Shown one piece after another: positions 6,097 to 7,471 of a stretch of 7,471 nucleotides of DNA (position 1 is its first letter; the number at the start of each line of letters is the position of its first letter). A program made the position numbers and the translations under genes. Where the stretch lies: NCBI GenBank assembly GCA_031283745.1, contig JAITBH010000003.1:1-7471 (forward strand), given 5' to 3'. This DNA comes from Candidatus Ectomicrobium neotermitis (GTDB lineage Bacteria; Elusimicrobiota; Endomicrobiia; Endomicrobiales; Endomicrobiaceae). A model generated the notes under the pieces. That model worked only from the letters and a program-made list of their open reading frames with translations, was not told the DNA's origin and ran no database searches.

Positions 6097-6108
6097 GTGC
6101 TGACACCT
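6095..6108 (+). terminator. Weak hairpin at the end of the feo operon
   Basis: AGGTG (6095-6099) and CACCT (6104-6108) form a perfect 5-bp stem with a CTGA loop, overlapping the stop codon of the small Cys-rich gene. No proper T-run follows (CTCTTGCTTTG), so it may be a weak terminator or a 3'-end stabilising hairpin. Confidence 0.3.
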
Positions 6109-6111
6109 CTC

Positions 6112-6141
6112 TTGCTTTGATCAATCTTTATTGTCTATATT
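6112..6141 (+). promoter_or_regulatory. Possible promoter of deoD
   Basis: TTGCTT (6112-6117) and TATATT (6136-6141) lie 18 bp apart, ahead of deoD. The -10 is good (five of six) and the -35 weak. A small hairpin TGCGG-TTAGT-CCGCA (6149-6163) lies in the leader. The functional change from iron uptake to purine salvage at this gap makes an own promoter likely, but the call rests on these boxes alone. Confidence 0.35.
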
Positions 6142-6173
6142 GAAATTATGCGGTTAGTCCGCAAATAAAAATT

Positions 6174-6179
6174 GGGAGG
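6174..6179 (+). promoter_or_regulatory. Ribosome binding site of deoD
   Basis: GGGAGG lies 5 nt before the ATG at 6185 and supports this start, which also aligns with the N-terminus of known DeoD proteins. Confidence 0.75.
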
Positions 6180-6184
6180 AAAAT

Positions 6185-6895
6185 ATGTCAAATCACATTG
6201 CCGCAAAAAAAGGAGAAATAGCCAAAGCAGTTTTGTTGCCGGGGGATCCGTTGCGTGCCAAATTTATAGCGGAAACTTTTTTAGAAAAACCTGTCTGCTA
6301 CAACACAGTTCGCAATATGCTCGGCTTTACTGGAACTTATAAAGGTGAGCGTGTATCGGTTCAAGGAACAGGAATGGGTATCCCGTCAATTTCGATTTAT
6401 GTCAATGAACTTTTTAACGATTATGGGGTCAAAAAAGCAATCAGAGTTGGAACGGCGGGCTCTTTGCAAAAAGAAATAAAGATTAGAGATGTTGTGTTAG
6501 CACTCACATCATCGACAGATTCAAGTGTAAACAAAAACCGTTTTGGCGGGAAAAATTATGCACCCGTTGCAAACTTTGACCTGCTAAAAAAAGCTTATGA
6601 GGCAGCAAAATCGCTCAAAGCAAATGTGCATGTCGGTGGAGTTTTGACAAGCGATATTTTTTATGACGAGCCGGACTTTTGGAAAATTTGGGCAAGATAC
6701 GGTGCGATGGCAGTAGATATGGAGACCACCGAGCTTTATACTTTAGCAGCAAAATTCAAAAGGCAGGCACTGTCGATTTTGACAATCAGCAACAGCTTAG
6801 TAGACGGGTCGCAAACCACCACCGCCAAAGAACGCGAGACGACTTTCAAGAATATGATTGAAATCGCACTTGAGGCAGTCCGGAACGGCAAGTGA
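6185..6895 (+). CDS. deoD: Purine nucleoside phosphorylase, DeoD (hexameric) type, with active-site variants
   Basis: This 236-residue protein is nearly the same length as E. coli DeoD (239) and collinear with it. The family enzyme splits purine (deoxy)nucleosides with phosphate into free base and (deoxy)ribose 1-phosphate in the cytosol, serving purine salvage. Conserved features include LPGDPLRAKFIAETFLE, VRNMLGFTGTYKG, the phosphate and ribose site GMGIPSISIY, and IRVGTAG (E. coli has IRVGSCG). The nucleoside-binding Met-Glu pair lies in VDMETTELY, and the C-terminal KERETTFKNMIEIALEAV holds the Arg that matches E. coli Arg217. The catalytic general acid Asp204 of E. coli falls at Asn203 here (TISNSLVDG instead of TVSDHI), and Glu179 is Asp. 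Asn at this place is reminiscent of trimeric PNPs that prefer 6-oxopurines, so base preference may differ. The TGA stop overlaps the first bases of the repeat region that follows. Confidence 0.93.
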   Translation: MSNHIAAKKGEIAKAVLLPGDPLRAKFIAETFLEKPVCYNTVRNMLGFTGTYKGERVSVQGTGMGIPSISIYVNELFNDYGVKKAIRVGTAGSLQKEIKIRDVVLALTSSTDSSVNKNRFGGKNYAPVANFDLLKKAYEAAKSLKANVHVGGVLTSDIFYDEPDFWKIWARYGAMAVDMETTELYTLAAKFKRQALSILTISNSLVDGSQTTTAKERETTFKNMIEIALEAVRNGK

Positions 6896-6897
6896 TC

Positions 6898-6915
6898 AGT
6901 GGTTAGTGGTTAGTG
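6898..6915. repeat. Tandem heptamer AGTGGTT, about 2.6 copies
   Basis: AGTGGTT occurs at 6898-6904 and 6905-6911, followed by a partial AGTG at 6912-6915, starting right after the deoD stop codon. It is short and may be a site of replication slippage. Confidence 0.6.
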
Positions 6916-6953
6916 AACTGCAACGGCGAACGGCGGGGAACTCGTGTGACCAA

Positions 6954-6980
6954 TGTAGGGGAGGGTTTCAAACCCTCCCG
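6954..6980 (+). repeat. Palindromic repeat, left copy of an inverted pair
   Basis: This 27-bp unit starts TGTAGGGGAGGG and ends CCCTCCCG. It contains the near-perfect palindrome GGGAGGGTTT-C-AAACCCTCCC (6959-6979). It is identical to the reverse complement of 7159-7185. The match continues outward imperfectly for six bases (GACCAA at 6948-6953 against GATCAG on the other copy). A second, smaller hairpin, CCCGCC (6981-6986) with GGCGGG (6997-7002), follows directly. Confidence 0.85.
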
Positions 6981-7035
6981 CCCGCCGATTCCTTTTGGCG
7001 GGTTAATTATGTGGTTGCCATTATCGTTGACGACG

Positions 7036-7059
7036 CACGACAACGACCACGACCACGAC
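7036..7059. repeat. Tandem hexamer (C/A)ACGAC, four copies
   Basis: CACGAC, AACGAC, CACGAC and CACGAC follow one another without gaps, preceded by a degenerate GACGACG. The stretch is non-coding by every other sign; it only looks like a His-Asp-rich peptide when translated. Confidence 0.65.
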
Positions 7060-7158
7060 AAAAAAACCAATCCCGCCATTTTCCAAGTCCCGCACCGCAA
7101 TCACCCGTCCAGTTTCGTGTTGCCCGTCCGCCGTTTCATTATCCCGTAAATGACCACA

Positions 7159-7185
7159 CGGGAGGGTTTGAAACCCTCCCCTACA
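7159..7185 (-). repeat. Palindromic repeat, right copy of an inverted pair
   Basis: This is the exact reverse complement of 6954-6980 over 27 bp, with its internal palindrome at 7160-7180. The outer end continues into CTGATC (7186-7191), which partly matches the flank of the left copy. Such GGGAGGGTTT-type palindromes could fold as stable hairpins in RNA or single-stranded DNA. Confidence 0.85.
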
Positions 7186-7238
7186 CTGATCGCCCCCAAT
7201 CGGTGCCGTTCCCTAACCCCTGTCGTTCGGAGGAAACA

Positions 7239-7471
7239 ATGAAAAAACCTGAATTGCTTTTACCGGCGGGATCGCTTACAGCACTAAAAACTGCATTTTT
7301 ATATGGGGCTGATGCCGTCTATGTCGGTATGCCGAAAATGAACTTGCGGGCAAAAAGTAGTTTCCCTTTAGAGGAGATCAAGCAAGGAGTTAATTTTGCC
7401 CGCTCGCAAAACAAGAAAGTCTATATCGCCTTAAACCTTTTTTCTAAAAATGCGGATATAGACAAACTTGG
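7239..7471 (+). CDS. U32-family peptidase-like protein, N-terminal part (3'-truncated)
   Basis: The frame opens at an ATG preceded by CGGAGG (7228-7233, 5 nt before the start) and runs off the window after about 77 residues. The translation begins MKKPELLLPAGSLTALKTAF and continues LYGADAVYVGMPKMNLRAKS, then KKVYIALNLFSKNADIDKL. PELLLPAGS, YGADAVYVG, the LRA stretch and the KVY...N.F pattern are hallmarks of the U32 family (collagenase-like PrtC, YrrN/YrrO, TrhP and relatives). Members include putative proteases and proteins of tRNA hydroxylation; the fragment does not show which subgroup this is. A cysteine or iron-sulfur region, if present, would be beyond the window. It may once have been in the same transcript as deoD, now separated by the repeat element. 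Confidence 0.9.
   Translation, partial: MKKPELLLPAGSLTALKTAFLYGADAVYVGMPKMNLRAKSSFPLEEIKQGVNFARSQNKKVYIALNLFSKNADIDKL

Larger units (their letters stand above)
6894..7191. mobile_element. Non-coding repeat-bounded element (MITE- or REP-like) between deoD and the U32 gene
   Basis: The 343 bases between deoD and the next gene hold no credible coding sequence and are richer in G+C than the flanking genes. They contain a perfect inverted pair of 27-bp palindromic repeats, a tandem heptamer, a tandem hexamer, and an 8-bp terminal match: GATCAGTG at 6894-6901 and CACTGATC at 7184-7191. Such a layout suggests a small non-autonomous mobile element or a compound REP-type unit. No transposase is encoded and no target duplication is visible at the edges, so boundaries and mobility are tentative. 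Confidence 0.45.

Noticed and set aside
6679..6861. Second open frame inside deoD
   Set aside because: It is contained in deoD in another frame, with no ribosome binding site and no recognisable family.
6913..7149. Open frames on both strands across the repeat region (plus 6913-7149, minus 6903-7100)
   Set aside because: They translate repeat and low-complexity DNA (GEGFKPS-type and His-Asp strings), lack ribosome binding sites and match no family; both strands are open because of skewed base composition.
6954..7185. CRISPR array
   Set aside because: There are only two repeat copies, in inverted rather than direct orientation, with one long interval and no cas genes.

Overview
The window looks like a chromosomal segment of an anaerobic or microaerobic bacterium with moderate GC, strong AGGAGG-type ribosome binding sites and tightly packed genes. 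All genes lie on the plus strand. A two-feoA/feoB locus with a DtxR-type regulator and a small Cys-rich partner, plus CpaF/TadB/TadC genes, would fit a gut or sediment Clostridia-like organism. The FeoB gate motifs are of a less common type, so the phylum is left open. Both end genes are cut by the window edges.

Positions 1-2495 hold the end of a Tad/Flp (type IVc) pilus or secretion operon: the C-terminal half of the CpaF/TadA ATPase, then TadB and TadC, the two inner-membrane platform proteins. The operon closes with a putative terminator at 2547-2593. No pilin, prepilin peptidase or TadE/F gene follows.

Positions 2574-6096 hold a ferrous iron uptake locus. A sigma70-type promoter (2580-2609), whose -35 box overlaps the terminator, is followed by a DtxR/MntR-family regulator gene. 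That gene carries an apparent one-base deletion inside its metal-binding motif. Next come feoA (79 aa), a second feoA with histidine-rich tails at both ends (131 aa), a short gap with a palindrome resembling a DtxR-family operator, feoB (697 aa), and a 43-residue membrane-anchored Cys-rich protein of the FeoB-associated type. Together these import Fe(II) through FeoB, assisted by FeoA and the small protein, normally under iron-dependent repression by the regulator.

Positions 6097-6895 hold a short leader and deoD, a hexameric-type purine nucleoside phosphorylase in which the usual catalytic Asp is Asn. Positions 6896-7238 contain no credible gene. They hold two perfect 27-bp inverted copies of a palindrome-bearing repeat and short tandem repeats, and resemble a small non-coding mobile or REP-like element between deoD and the next gene. 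From 7239 to the window end is the start of a U32-family peptidase-like gene.
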